From contig CAMRHE010000196.1 in assembly GCA_947044405.1 (NCBI GenBank), positions 2,463,001 to 2,527,000 on the forward strand: a stretch of 64,000 nucleotides of DNA, in the 5' to 3' direction. How positions within the stretch are numbered: the first letter of the stretch is position 1; each line of letters opens with the position of its first letter. The notes under the pieces were generated by a model, which did no database searches, was not told the origin of the DNA, and saw only the letters and a program-made list of their open reading frames with translations. A program made the position numbers and the translations under genes. This document shows, in pieces, positions 21,519 to 32,955 of this stretch. This DNA comes from Leptodactylus fallax. Its lineage: Eukaryota; Chordata; Amphibia; Anura; Leptodactylidae.

Positions 21519-21939
21519 GATCTGGATATAGCATTGCGGTGAGTAGATGACGTGTGTGTGTGTGTATATAGACTTTTATATTCAGTATGCATTTAGACTA
21601 CCAGGCTTTCAGTAAAGACACATTATCATAAAATAATTTGTTTTTCCAAAAAAAGTGTAACTGCGGTTGAAATGAATTGAGTGTGTTATTACTAAATATC
21701 AGCATGAACTACGGGGAAACTGCTGTGCTCCTATTGAGATATGATCTGTCTAGAAAACTTGTGAATCTTATATGATATTGTGCATCAACATCATGAGAGT
21801 CAGCACAGTATGCTGGGAAACCATTTCTTCACTTCAGATGTAAGAAATATATGGATATGTTTCCTTATCCTGTTCTATAATCTGCATATACTGTAGAAAT
21901 ATTTCAAAATAGAAACAAAAGAGAAACCACGTCATCCAG
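21518..21939. other. Unassigned DNA upstream of a Tc1 remnant
   Basis: A short GT run lies at 21553-21563. It may include the eroded 5' part of the Tc1 remnant that follows, but nothing can be aligned by eye. Confidence 0.3.
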
Positions 21940-22386
21940 CTCATCGATGAGGTTTTTTCCACAGCCAAAGGCAATGGATACTTGACCAGGATCAATGATG
22001 GTCTCAATGCTGAGCTATATGTGACTATCCTACAAGACTAGTGACTTCGTACACTCGAGTGCTATGGGTATGAAAAGGACGGCATAGTGTTCCAGCAGGA
22101 CAACAACCCAAAGCATACATAGAGATTAGTGAAGAAATGGTTCAATGACAATGAAGTAGAGGTGCTGGATTGGCCCCACAGTCCCCAGATATCAACCCGA
22201 TTGTACACTTGTGGGTAGAGTTGAAGACAAAGTTGTATACGTACCCAAGTGAGTCGACCAGTATGCACCAACATTGGGAACATGTAGAAGAGACCTGGGA
22301 TCAGATTTCTGTCAAGACATGCTTGAATCTGATGCCTGGGATTCAGGCAGTGTTGAAAACCAAAGGTGAATTTATACAATGCTAAC
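21940..22386 (+). pseudogene. Decayed Tc1-like transposase, C-terminal half
   Basis: Readable stretches in order are GYLTRINDGLNAELYVTILQ, then DGIVFQQDNNPKHT with a stop codon after it, RLVKKWFNDNEVEVLDWP, QSPDINPI and GIQAVLKTKGEF. The spacing after D2 is that of DD34E, but the catalytic Glu position is Val (NPIVHLW). No N-terminal half or ITRs were identified. The family differs from all the other Tc1 copies in the window, and it appears to be the oldest. Confidence 0.8.
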
Positions 22387-23339
22387 AAAAAAAATAATAA
22401 AAATTTAGATTTTTTTAGGAGCAAAACAGTAAACATGCAGTTACATGACAAGAATCTGCATAACTACTCATTGGCTGAATAGTTGCAAGTCAGATTTATG
22501 TTTCAGATAGCTAAGTTTGTCTATAAAATGATGGTAGTCTCACATTCGAAGCTGTAGTGGATGGTGAGATATGGAGCCTGAAAGTCAAAAGTTCAAAACA
22601 TGGTTACCCTTTTGGTTGTCAGTGTATGTTAAACAGACCAGGCTTGTTTTTCTGCCAGCACTTCGGATCAATACGACATCTTCCCTTCATTGGAGTCTTA
22701 TATGCCACAGGATGTAGTCTTAAAAGACTTTTTTGAGGCTTTGATATTGATGACCTTTTGGGCACCTCCACTGTTTGAAGAGGGTGCGCATTAAGACAAT
22801 AACTACATCGTCTTCACCTTATACCAAGCACAGAGCCAAAAATTGTGAAGCAGCTATGCTTGGCCTCGCAGTTTTATTCATTAGATTTGAAACCAAGTTA
22901 CAGCATGGCCATGAATCCAGTGTCACTGGCCTGAGAAGAGGAACTAGTACTCGCTGAGGCACTATGGTTTCTTCAATTTTATGATTGGTGAGGGTACCGC
23001 ATCCACGCCTGATATTCATGATCTCTAACACTTCCAGACCGCCCATTGACTTTATATATCTGGGAATTCCACTATTTGTGCAGCTACAGGCTTTACTCAA
23101 TGAGTGCTGTGTACACATGAATGGGATCTGACACTTCTGTAAAAATTACTGTAATAGAGGGAAAACTATGAAATATAAAGAAAATAAAAATAAAGCCCTA
23201 TTTCACACTTAAAAAACAGGCAAAAATTGTTTGAATCACCAGGAAAATGGGCCTCTGTCCGGAAGTTTCTAAGGATAGGGCATCAATGTCATAGTCCTGG
23301 AAATCCCCTTGAATACCTGAAACCCTGCAATTTTCACAT
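22387..23339. other. Unassigned DNA, possible 3' end of the Tc1 remnant
   Basis: AT-rich sequence after the remnant (AACAAAAAAAATAATAAAAA, CAAGTCAGATTTATG) may be its old 3' arm. No inverted partner was found. The remainder shows no gene. Confidence 0.3.
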
Positions 23340-23740
23340 TGAATGCTTATCTTCATGATATACCATTCATGTTCTTAAGAGATCACTTCTTAGCAGTCAT
23401 CTTCTCATCATAACAGGCAGGATTGGAATGGCAGATAATATATTTTCTATAGGATCCACCTATCTCAATAGGTGATGGTCACAACTTACCTCCTCCTCCT
23501 CCCACAGTGGCCCCAATGCTGATCACAAAACATGTCTAGAATACTCTCCCATAGAAGTCAGAGTCATCTCCAGACTGCAGGTTCCCATGGTCCATATGGC
23601 CGCTATAAAACAAATCTCTAAGTGTTGGTAACATCAGCTCAGGCAAGATGGCAGCCTTCATAAGCATGTACAAAAATCAGAATTAAAAAATACATAATCA
23701 GGAAAAAAAGCAAAAAAAAAAAACCTGGCACTATTGGTTC
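23340..23740. repeat. Fragment of the repeat family at 24876-25399
   Basis: This shares GGCAGGATTGGAATGGCAGATAAT (25090 version GACAGGATTACAATAGAAGATAAT), CTAAGTG.TGGTAA and AGCTCAGGCAAGATGG.AGCC with 25075-25320. A further fragment is near 39600-39720. Confidence 0.5.
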
Positions 23741-24331
23741 TAGAAATGCTCAATATTCTCCAGTATATCATATTCTGATTAAATTGGCCAGTAAAAATTA
23801 GACCAACACAGTAATCTCTGTTGTCTTCCCAGTGTAATGCTTGCTGCAGGATATGAATGGGAAATGTCATTTTAAGAGCAAAAATCATGAAGTGAACTAA
23901 TGTCTGCCTTTGGTTGGCAGAACGTTTGTGGTATTAACATCCTCAATCATTGGCCAAAATGGCCGAAATCGTATTTACGTGACCGATCCCCCGCTGCAGT
24001 CATATTGATCGATCTGCAGGAAATACTGCTCATCCTGTCTCTGCTGAGGCGGGTGACTCCTGCAGTCACATTGAAGTGGGGCCCCCAGGAAACATCAGAA
24101 TGGCAATACAACCAGCTGTCTATGTACATACACTGAAATTGTGATATTATACAAGCCATTTTATGTATAGCATATCCTTCTGTTTACACTTGCATAGATG
24201 TCAGTAGTACAGTATATATTCCATCGATACACGATAGTGTAATACTAGACTATTGTTATTGTGTCCTCCCCTTGTCGTTTGTATATCATATACACTTTTT
24301 CTCTACCCCCTACAAGTGTTTTCAGCACTTC
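23741..24331. other. Unassigned DNA, intron-like
   Basis: No gene or repeat was recognised. It ends in a pyrimidine-rich stretch (CACTTTTTCTCTACCCCC) before the candidate exon. Confidence 0.35.
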
Positions 24332-24474
24332 TGCCAAAGGAGATTTTGAGAAAGCGGAAAGAGACAGAATACACTAAAGAAAATGTCAGGGCAGATAAGA
24401 AGGAAAATGAAGTGACTGCGGGGGCGGCGAAGATTTCAGTAGAAGTGCCTGGAATTGCATCTTATGTCCAATAA
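24332..24474 (+). CDS. Candidate 3'-terminal exon, weak
   Basis: A pyrimidine tract ending GTGTTTTCAG precedes an open stretch reading LPKEILRKRKETEYTKENVR, then ADKKENEVTAGAAK and ISVEVPGIASYVQ before TAA. The charged Lys/Glu-rich composition is unlike the random frames nearby and like the exon at 26446, which could belong to the same gene. No good 5' splice site follows within the frame, so it would have to be an alternative last exon. It could equally be chance. Confidence 0.25.
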
Positions 24475-24875
24475 CTAAAAGCCATACTGCAGACTACTTC
24501 ATGTTACTTAGTTTCAATATAAGCTGATCATTTCTACAAGATTCACATTTCCTATAAAGGCAGCAATATCTCTACTGAAGTGATATGGATGTCAGCAGAT
24601 CCCAACAGTTCTCTTTGTGGTTCCTGATTCTTCTGACCTCTTATCAAGACACCTAAGAAAGGAAGACTCCTACTCCAAGAATGTCCTTATCTTTAAGGAA
24701 GGAAGATTATACTGGACAAGTTGACAGCTACTAAGTGGGGGGGAGTGCGGTGCTTGTGAACTTGAAAGATGACGTGTGATAAGATGTTTCACTGTTTCAT
24801 GGGAGCTGTCTTCAAGATGTCTACTACTCCTGCATGTTCCGCACTCTACACAATCCATCACTTTCCTTACCAGTT

Positions 24876-25399
24876 TTAAAGGTTATGTGCCACCAGAAAG
24901 TGACCTAGTTTTTGTTAAACATATTTTTAAAGATTTTATATTCTTTTTTAATTATCCTAATTTTTTTTTTTTTTTTTTTTGGCTAGATCCTGTAATTTTG
25001 ACTATAACAATGAAGTCTGATAATAGACTGATACTTGCCAATTCTGTAGGGGTTTTCTTTTTAGCATTCACCTCATTTATATCACAGACAGGATTACAAT
25101 AGAAGATAATAAATCTACTCCCGCGTCTGGCACAGAGCATGTCTTTCCTGTAGACCTCAATGAGTTGGCTCCAGTCTATTGCTACCTGTGGACACAAGAC
25201 TGCTGTAAAGCATATCACTAAGTGCTGGTAATAAACTAGATAAGCTCAGGCAAGATGGGAGCCCTCATTATCATGTACAGAAAATAGAATAAAAAATCTA
25301 CAATCAGAAAATTAAAAAAAAATTAGAAAAAAATATGTAAATATTTTAATTATCTGGTTTTAATAAATAAATGGGGAAAAAGTGATGCATCCCCTTTAA
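24876..25399. repeat. TTAA-flanked MITE, 524 bp
   Basis: The left end TTAAAGGTTATGTGCC and right end GATGCATCCCCTTTAA are flanked by TTAA. Inside are a T tract (24961-24980), AT-rich arms (TTTTATATTC...AATTATC / AATTATCTGG), and the block shared with 23340-23740. Open frames are artefacts. Confidence 0.6.
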
Positions 25400-26445
25400 G
25401 AAATCTGCCCCAACGTCCTGCATAAACAATGGGCTACTTTTGTAGGTGACAGCAGTACCCCAACACTCATTCATGTAGCTGTAGAGTTACCATATTTCAA
25501 TTATTACTTTAAAACTGATATATTATTACTTTTGGAAAATTGTCTAATTTATTGTCATTAACACATAAATATAATATAATGATGTTAAATATATGGTACT
25601 TGGTGTATTGTTTCTCATGTTTGCCAGCCCAGAGTTACTGGAGAAGTCTGAGTGTTGGTACTTGACTGTAGATCTGTTGGGCAGCAGTTTTAGCCTTTTA
25701 GATTGTGTTTTGCTTGTTAGTGACATCTTTTTGTCATTGATAAGTTTCCCTTTGTCAAACATTCTTTCACACGTAATTATTATGGAAATACTCAAATTGT
25801 CTCTGCTTAGTGTAAGATTATGGCCTTTGTGTGTCTCAACCCATTTCATCTTATCCCTCATCGCCTTAGTAGGTTATTAAAAAAATCCTAAATGCTTTAT
25901 AGATTTTCTATAGGTTTTAGTTATTGTACTTAAAAAACAATAAATACAGGTTTGCTTCATATAGTCCTTGTGGTCCTAAAATATACTGGAGAAATTTATC
26001 AAGCCCTACACTCCAGAATTCTGGCTTTAAAACTTTGCAAAGCAGAGATTTGCCCCTGTTTTGAGCTCATTTGCTGAAACATTTTGCAACTTTTTGATTT
26101 CTGCACCACTTACTACACTCTTCAAAAGTGGCAGGGAATGTGTCGTGGGTAGCCCCTCTATCTGTTTCTACTCCAGATCTGTAAACTGCAAAACCCCCTC
26201 CAGTCAGTGGGTGGGTTAGAAAGTGCGTGACACTTCAGGACAGATGTGTCAGACATATCGGTACACCTAATTTATCAAACATTTCTTAAATTTGGCACTA
26301 ATTACGCCAATGCAAAAATTCCCCTAATACATTTTCCCATTGTTTTTGTCTTGCAAATACTTTTATACATACTTTTTAGAGCACAAAAGATGTAACAAAT
26401 GATGAACTGAAATGTATAATGACTTTTTTTCTTTTGGTTTTTCAG
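25400..26445. other. Intron-like DNA upstream of an exon
   Basis: No gene or repeat family was identified. It ends in a strong pyrimidine tract and CAG (26425-26445). Confidence 0.4.
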
Positions 26446-26593
26446 CTCCACCACCTGTATTAAAACGCAGATCTCTTTTAAGCAGCCCTGATGATTCTCC
26501 AGATATTGCTCCAAGCAGAAAGCGAAGACAGCGTGGGCAAAAAGAATACTATACACAGATGAAGGAGAAGCCTGAAGATCAAGAAGACCAAAG
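26446..26593 (+). CDS. Internal exon of an unidentified, probably nuclear, protein
   Basis: A 148-bp exon is preceded by TTTTTTTCTTTTGGTTTTTC-AG and followed by AAG|GTATAG. The reading frame enters after one base of a codon and leaves after two (phases 1 and 2). Encoded residues include PPPVLKRRSLLSSPDDSPD, IAPSRKRRQRGQKEYYTQMK and EKPEDQEDQ: Pro at the start, two basic clusters that could be nuclear localisation signals, SP sites, and an acidic end. Codons are used without bias toward repeats, and the sequence is not found elsewhere in the window. I do not recognise the protein. Flanking DNA within several kilobases shows no convincing partner exon, so introns must be long. This is the best evidence for a host gene here. 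Confidence 0.65.
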
Positions 26594-26729
26594 GTATAGT
26601 ACTTCTTGAAAGAATTTTTTTTTTTTTTCCAGGAACAGTGCTACCCTTGTCCATGGACTGTGCTTGGTATTGCAGTTCAACCCTATTGAAGCGAATATAT
26701 CTTTAAAATGAAAAATGGAAGACTGTTCA

Positions 26730-27033
26730 TTAAAGGGAATTGTAAAGCCGTGAAAAATTAAGGAAATAACTGGGCATATTTTGACACTTGCTGCCGAACC
26801 CCCCCACCCCAACCCTGTTGATCTCTACAGACATGTGACTGCTGCAGCCAAACACTGGCTATAAAGGGTCATCGCTTCAGCCAATCAATAGCTGCAGAGG
26901 TCATGAACTAGAGACTAGTGGAAAGTGTCGGAATCAGAGAGGCAAGGAGTTGGTCCAGTGAATAGATTTTTTTGTTATGCTATAATATGTTCAGTTTTCT
27001 AAACACTTTTTCATGGCTGGACAACACCTTTAA
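26730..27033. repeat. TTAA MITE sharing its right TTAA with the next element
   Basis: The left end is TTAAAGGGAATTGTAAAGCC and the right end GGCTGGACAACACCTTTAA. TTAA occurs at 26730-26733 and 27030-27033. The interior includes TAGCTGCAGAGGTCATGA. Confidence 0.65.
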
Positions 27034-27366
27034 AGGGGCTTACCAGCTCTATAAGACTGGTGACCTATATTTTGTATAGGTCATCAGTTAAAGATTGGCA
27101 GGTATCTGACACCCAGGACCTTTGGGAATCCGTTGTTTAAAGAGATTGTGGTACATGGTACAGCAGCTGTGCTTGGTATTGCAGCTCAGCCCCATTCACA
27201 TGACTGGGACTGAGCTGCAAACAGGCCATGTGACTAATGAAAGCGATGTCATATGGCCTGTGAAACAGAAACATGTCACCTGAGGGTCCTGAGTATCTAA
27301 CCCCCAACAAGCATCAATCGATGACCTATCTAAAGGATATTTTATAAGCCAGGAAAAGCCCTTTAA
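27030..27366. repeat. TTAA MITE abutting the previous one
   Basis: The left end TTAAAGGGGCTTACCAGC and right end GCCAGGAAAAGCCCTTTAA are inverse-type. GGTGACCTATATTTTGTATAGGTCATC near the left is echoed by ATCGATGACCTATCTAAAGGATAT near the right. It shares TTAA 27030-27033 with the element before it. Confidence 0.7.
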
Positions 27367-28077
27367 ATTATATAAAATGTCTCTTGGTTTTTTCTTAATT
27401 AATTTTTTGCAAATGAGAGGTACACCGAGAGAGGCTTTAGATTCAGACTTGTCTTACATGTGCATGGAAATAGCCATCCCAGCCAGAATGACAAATAAAA
27501 GGGCTTACTGGGTTGGTTTCATTTAGAAAAACTGGTAATTGTACACAATAGAAAAATGTTTATATTACACAGTGATGTTTTAAGAGGTTTATCCATGCCA
27601 GTCTATGTGCAACCAACCTGAAGAGGCAGATCTTCTCACTGGTGGGCATCAGTCATCCTACTTGTACAGCAAGAGTAGTACTCTTAGGGCTGAAGGCCCG
27701 CCCCCAGTGCACCAGCTGCCTAATTTGCATAATACTTCAAAGCTGGACATAAGCTTCAATTACATTTAGAGTAATGTGTTGATTTTATGGGACTTAAGGT
27801 CATCTGAATTGTGGACGGGCCCACCAATATCAGCTTCTTAGGAACTATATCCCAAGCTGTTCATAAAGAAAACTCTCTAACTTGCCATGCATAAGGATTC
27901 ATTTAATCTTTGTCTTCTACTTTAAGTAATAGCGAATGAATGAGCAGTCCAGATACAGCAGATCTTTGAACAGTCACATTGTGCTATGAACCAATCCTAC
28001 TGCTACTAATGTAGAATGCAAGGCTCAGGGTAACATGGCTCAACATTATACTGTACCTACAATCCTGTCATTCATAA
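27367..28077. other. Unassigned DNA with a MITE fragment
   Basis: 27640-27760 matches the 10990-11400 family in inverse orientation (GGGCTGAAGGCCCGCCCCCA, GTGCACCAGCTGCCTAATTT, CATAATACTTCAAAG). Nothing else was recognised. Confidence 0.5.
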
Positions 28078-28160
28078 TTTTTTTTTTTTTTTTTTTTTTT
28101 TTGCGTCTCCCTTATGGTGAAATAGGAATAGCAGCAAAAAAAAAAAAAAAAAAAAAAACT
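28078..28160. repeat. T tract and A tract in inverted arrangement
   Basis: About 24 T residues and, 35 bp on, about 24 A residues flank GCGTCTCCCTTATGGTGAAA. The pair could form a hairpin. Confidence 0.9.
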
Positions 28161-28203
28161 TTTAAGTATCTAGACAAGTTTATTGTACCTTACTCCATGA
28201 ACC

Positions 28204-28537
28204 TTAAAGGGGTTGTCTGGGATAAATGGAAATTCCTACACTAATCTAAACACCCTCCCTCCTTCTACTTTCTAAATAACATAATTTATCAAGAGCTAGT
28301 AGTGGGCGGGATAGCTAGTCAGACAGGGAGGGGGTGTATGGGAGGGGGGAGTGAGGTGTGAGGGAGTTACATAGCAGGAAGCTGAAGCATGTAAACAAAT
28401 GCAGAAGATACCAGGAGCTCCCAGAGACACCCAGAATTAACTCAAAACACTGCTAAAGGTATATGGGTGCATTTATTAACCCATTAATAGCACTAACACT
28501 TTTTTTTTTTTTTTTTTTGCCTGGAAAGCCCCTTTAA
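28204..28537. repeat. TTAA MITE (TTAAAGGGGTTGTCTGG)
   Basis: The ends TTAAAGGGGTTGTCTGG and CCTGGAAAGCCCCTTTAA are inverse with a few mismatches. TTAA lies at 28204-28207 and 28534-28537. The interior is purine-rich (GGGAGGGGGTGTATGGGAGG) with a T tract at 28499-28518. Confidence 0.75.
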
Positions 28538-28607
28538 CACTTGAGAGCTTTTTGGCAAATCTTGACTTTGTCTGCATTTACAGTCACCCTTGTACCCTTG
28601 TTCTTGA

Positions 28608-28900
28608 CCCGTTTTGTTTCGGTTATTCTTTGCTTCCTCATCATTGTAGTGTATTATACTTCCATATACAAACATCACTATGTGCATTGACTTTATTTGG
28701 ATGTACGTTGTCCAACCACCAAGGTACCTAATGCAGTAGAACCTCAGTAACCCAATACGGATGACGGATATTTTATCGGATTTTTTTCTTTACCCGTTTG
28801 TGTCTTTGCTTCTTTGTCACTGTAGTGTATTATACTTCCATATACAAACATCACTATATGCATTGACTTTATTTAGATGTCCAACCAACATGGTACCTCA
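28608..28900. repeat. Direct duplication, two copies about 170 bp apart
   Basis: GTAGTGTATTATACTTCCAT, ATACAAACATCACTATGTGC (second copy ATATGC) and ATTGACTTTATTTGGATGT occur at about 28648-28710 and again at 28821-28885, with diverged flanks (CCCGTTTTG / CCCGTTTGT). The short stretch between the two copies is also related. This is a local segmental duplication. Confidence 0.85.
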
Positions 28901-29877
28901 TACACGTATATTCTATGTAAGAGCATGAAATGATTCTGGTATTTTCGCTGTACAAGTCACTTGCGTTCTGGTAACAGTGCGGGTGGTGGAAGCCTCCTGA
29001 GATCCCATTGTGAAGTCATGCGGGGTTCTACTTTTCTCATAGTAGAACATATGTACATAAGAGCATCCAATAGGGATGTGTTGGTTGAAACATTTTATTC
29101 TTCCAATAGCTCAATCATTGTCCCTGCTAGTGAAATAACAAAGCCTCTGCTTTCTCAGGCAGATATTATAGAGACTATTACCCACATTAAAGTCAGCAGA
29201 ACAACACGCTGAGAATCTGCTTAATCTGTTCCACATTCTCACAATTTCAGTCACTTTTTCTAAATTCTCCACAGTCTTCAGATGTCATATTGAAAGCCTT
29301 CCACCCCTTCCCTTTAAACACTGTCACATCATTTAGCTATTTAGCTAATTTCCACTGCTCGATGACTTTCTTGGGTCACCTGAGGTAAATTGTAAAAGCT
29401 GTCAAAGTTCAGTTTGTATAGGCTGTCAATCAGCCTTGTCGACACCCCTTTTAATCCTGGCTGTCATCTTGATTTTGGTTAGGGTCATCCAGATGTTTTA
29501 GTGCAATTTGTAGAAACATTCATAAGCAGATAGAGTGCGAGGGAATTACGTCCTTATGATTGTAATTTTAGGCCGAGGGTACATGGAAAGATGGAAGATT
29601 AAACGAGACAGCACTCAACATTTCAGCGTTGTATTAGCCGACTTCCTAACCACATCGCTGTGTGAATAAATATTTTTGTAGCCAGATCTCAGCACTGCAG
29701 ACCTCATCCTGTAATTCCTTTCACAGAACATAATCTCTTCTGATTTTTCAGAGTTTGGCTAATGCTGATATGTTTTTGGTTTTTCTGCTGACACAGGCAA
29801 TTTTCTTAGACGGAATGAAGAACATTGCACCCTTTCATGTACAAAGTGCACTCTGTTCTTTCTTTTTTTACACAGTA
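28901..29877. other. Repeat-free stretch, candidate conserved non-coding element
   Basis: No gene or repeat ends are visible. The region 29080-29560 has mixed composition and regulatory-looking words: GGCTGTCAATCAGCC (contains the inverse of the Pbx/Meis-type TGATTGACAG) and TCATTTAGCTATTTAGCTAATT. Its character differs from the repeats on either side. Conservation is untested. Confidence 0.3.
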
Positions 29878-30265
29878 GGCTTTAGGCTAAGGCTCCACGT
29901 AGCGAAACGCAACAAAAAAATGCTGCAGAGAGAACCGCAGTGGAATCGCCTGCGTCTTTTCCGCATCGGTTTTTATTGTGTTTTTGCAGAGTTTTTTTTT
30001 TTTTTTTTCCTCTGCAGAATTTCTACCCTTATTATACCTATACGGAAAATGCCAGCGTTTTTACAGGTATAATTGACATGTTTTGATTTTCAAAAACACA
30101 GGCATTTTTGAAAACGCAGCTGCAGATATTTTTCTGCAATGTGTGGATTGGATTAGCCAGAATCCCATTGACTTTGCAGGTACTGTACAATGCAGCGTTT
30201 ATTGCTATGGCGTTTCCGCAGCTTCAAAATCGCTGTGTTTTCCCAATGTGGGGCTTCGGCCTTAA
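29878..30265. repeat. MITE copy, GGCCCCAC family
   Basis: The left end TAGGCTAAGGCTCCACGTAG and right end CCAATGTGGGGCTTCGGCCT are inverse-type. The interior contains ATTATACCTATACGG..AATGCCAGCG and GGTATAATTGACATG, also in the copies at 35484 and 46928. A partial tandem duplication follows at about 30272-30390 (GTATAAAGACAAACCCC / GTATAAAGACGAGCCCT). Confidence 0.7.
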
Positions 30266-30506
30266 AGGGATTGTTGTATAAAGACAAACCCCATTCCTGT
30301 GTCCCATTAAGACATATGGACCTCGTAGAGGGTTGTCGTATAAAGACGAGCCCTGTCCCTATGCCCCATTAGGACATATTGACATTGTAGAGGGTAGTCC
30401 CTGCTCAAGGTATCCCAATGAAGCAGAGCAGAGATCCACTACAGTTATAATATTACCACCCTGACAGGCTTAACATCAATAATGAACTAAATGGTTGCAA
30501 ATTAAG

Positions 30507-30888
30507 AGTACATGCACACAAACAGTATTTATGTGCAGAAAATCCACGCCAAAATCTGCGTGCAAATGCCTGAAATCCACACGGAAAATCTGTACCAACT
30601 GGCGTGGGTTTTTGCGCAGGTTTTCATACACATACATGTGGATTTCAGTGCAGATTTTGACATGTGCATTTTGAAGCCATTTTTTTAAATCCACGCCAGA
30701 AAAAAAACAAATTGACATGCTGCGAATTTTACAATCCATGTTAGTCAATTTCCGCCCTGAAAAAAACTCATGTGCATGAGGAATAGAATTTCTCTTTGAC
30801 TTTAAGGTACGTGGATTAGGGTGTAAATTTTCTGCATTGGAATTTAGAAAACCTGCACATAATCCTGATCGTGTGCATGTACCCTAAA
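30507..30888. repeat. MITE with GTACATGCACAC ends
   Basis: The left end AGAGTACATGCACACAA and right end CGTGTGCATGTACCCTAA are inverse. The interior is rich in AAATCCACGC/GCGTGGATTT-like steps (GAAAATCCACGCCA, ATTTTCTGCA). It is non-coding. Confidence 0.65.
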
Positions 30889-32501
30889 TAGAATGGGCAA
30901 TGCATAAGTCTCTATTTGGTGGGTACGATAGGGAAAATGAGTAGCTGCCTACAGCTGATCTACCTGGTTAGAGAAACCAAGCCTTCGCATTCAGCTCATC
31001 ACTAGGCTGGTGTCTCTAGATCCATTGAAGTCATCCTTATGACAGTACAGAAACTATAGCATCCCTCTGCATCACATTATAACTGAGAATCAGGACGCTA
31101 CTAAAAATGGGTAACCGCTCCTGCAGGATCTGCAACGGAGGCCAAACTGGTAGTCACTCGGCATTCCAAAGACCCAGATACCGAAACGAAAAAAGCAGAT
31201 TTTGTTTTCTATTTTGCTGTCTTCAATTTGGAAGGGAATTTGTCATGTGAAAACGATCAATGAGCTGAACAAAAGAAATGCAGGTTGTTGTCAGAGGATG
31301 AATTCTCATCATTAACAGACCCAATTCACAACCCAACAAAATCAATTGATATATCTGTTCTGGCTGTGGATGCAATAATGGTGGACATGTATATTGGGTT
31401 GTTCTGCCTGGCATACTTCACTTACAAAACAAGTGCATCTCAGAATGCTTCATGGGCAGTATTGTATAGTGACATGTGCATATTGGGATTCACTGACCTA
31501 GAGAGCAGTTGACTGGCTATGCTACATTCAGTTCCTTCAGTACCTTCCAAGTGATTTATACATACTTTCGCACTCAAAAGTTCAATTGGCTGAAGCAAGT
31601 CAATGTAGAGTAGTGCGAACAGATGCATTTTTGCACGTCCGAAATACATGTGGTGAACATTTACGTAATTTACAAAACTGTAGATGTCTAAAACGAACTA
31701 TATTCTGCATAGGAAATGTGTATACAGAACAGGATATTAGCCAAAAAAAATGCAGCATGATGTTTTTGTAATATCACTGGCAATATACTAGTATATGTAA
31801 CTAGTGTATAATGTTCTGCGGATAGTGGATCCCCTAAGCCACAACTGGTTGGGCACTGACCAACCAGGACACTGAGTCTAGGAAACCTGTCGGTCCTTCA
31901 TCCTTCACCTTTAACCTCCTTAAGGAACAGGAAGCTCATTACAAGGGTTAGGGCATAGGATGGAGATGCTGTTTCAATAACTGCAAAATGAAAATCAAGC
32001 AACTTTGCAAATAGTATTACCATTTTTTCCCTACAACTGCAGACCTTTGTGTCTCCATGGAAACAGACTGCCAACAAACTCTGTGTAGTCAGATCCCGCA
32101 TTCATATTCCCTTTTATTTGTTCCCTATGTCTTTCTCACAGACATTCAGTGGGTTAATAAAGGAGTATGGGAAAATGGACGTATGGGCTTTTGTAGGCAT
32201 ACAAGATTGAGCTTGGTGGGTTTTTTTTTGGTTTTTTTTCAACCCATTAACATAACTTATGTTTTTTATTTATTTTTAAGTAAATATTTATTAATGTTAA
32301 TAGGGATGAGCTTGTAGTACCATTGCCAGCGAGACAGTGTAATGACTACGTAGTTCTGTTACATGCGGGGGGGGGGTACATGGAGTGAGATCTCTGCTGA
32401 CCTGTCCTAAGTAGATTTCATTGATAGTAAAGTAGTGAACAATTTTAACTTCATTTCCTGTAACAGATAAAAGTAATATAGATGTACCACTAGAAGAAGA
32501 C
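30889..32501. other. Unassigned DNA
   Basis: No gene, RNA or complete repeat was recognised. Open frames at 31223-31771 and 31898-32317 lack motifs. A G run lies at 32367-32375. Confidence 0.4.
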
Positions 32502-32955
32502 TTAAAGGGGTTTTCCAGTTTCAGTAAATACATTTTATTGTTTGTATAATGAAAATGTATACAATTTTCCAATGTCTCTATATCAGTTCCTTACAGTTTT
32601 CTAGACCTCTGCTTGCTGTCACCTTTTGTTTGTCCAAAATTGTTTGATAAAAATCAGCCTGCGATCATGTGATGGACAGTCCATGCTCATGTGATGGACA
32701 CACAGGTGCACAGCTCGGTACAGTCACAGCACAATAATCAGACACCTGCCTGGTAACGAGCTGTGCACCTATGTATCCATCACGTGACCATGGACTGATT
32801 TATTTATTTATTTATTTTTATCCACTGGGAGTAAGCAGAATGAATGACAGCAAGCAGAGATCTAGAAAACTGTGAGGATTTAATAAAGTATATTGGAAAT
32901 TGTAGAACTTTCATTATACAAACAATAACATTAATTTGCTATAACTGGACAGCTA
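32502..32955. repeat. Foldback MITE, TTAA at left end
   Basis: The left arm TTAAAGGGGTTTTCCAGTT, ATTGTTTGTATAATGAAAAT and TTTTCTAGACCTCTGCTTGC is repeated inverted at right (GCAAGCAGAGATCTAGAAAA; TTTCATTATACAAACAATAA; ATAACTGGACAGC). The centre includes GGTGCACAGCTCG / CGAGCTGTGCACC. The right TTAA is eroded. Confidence 0.8.
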
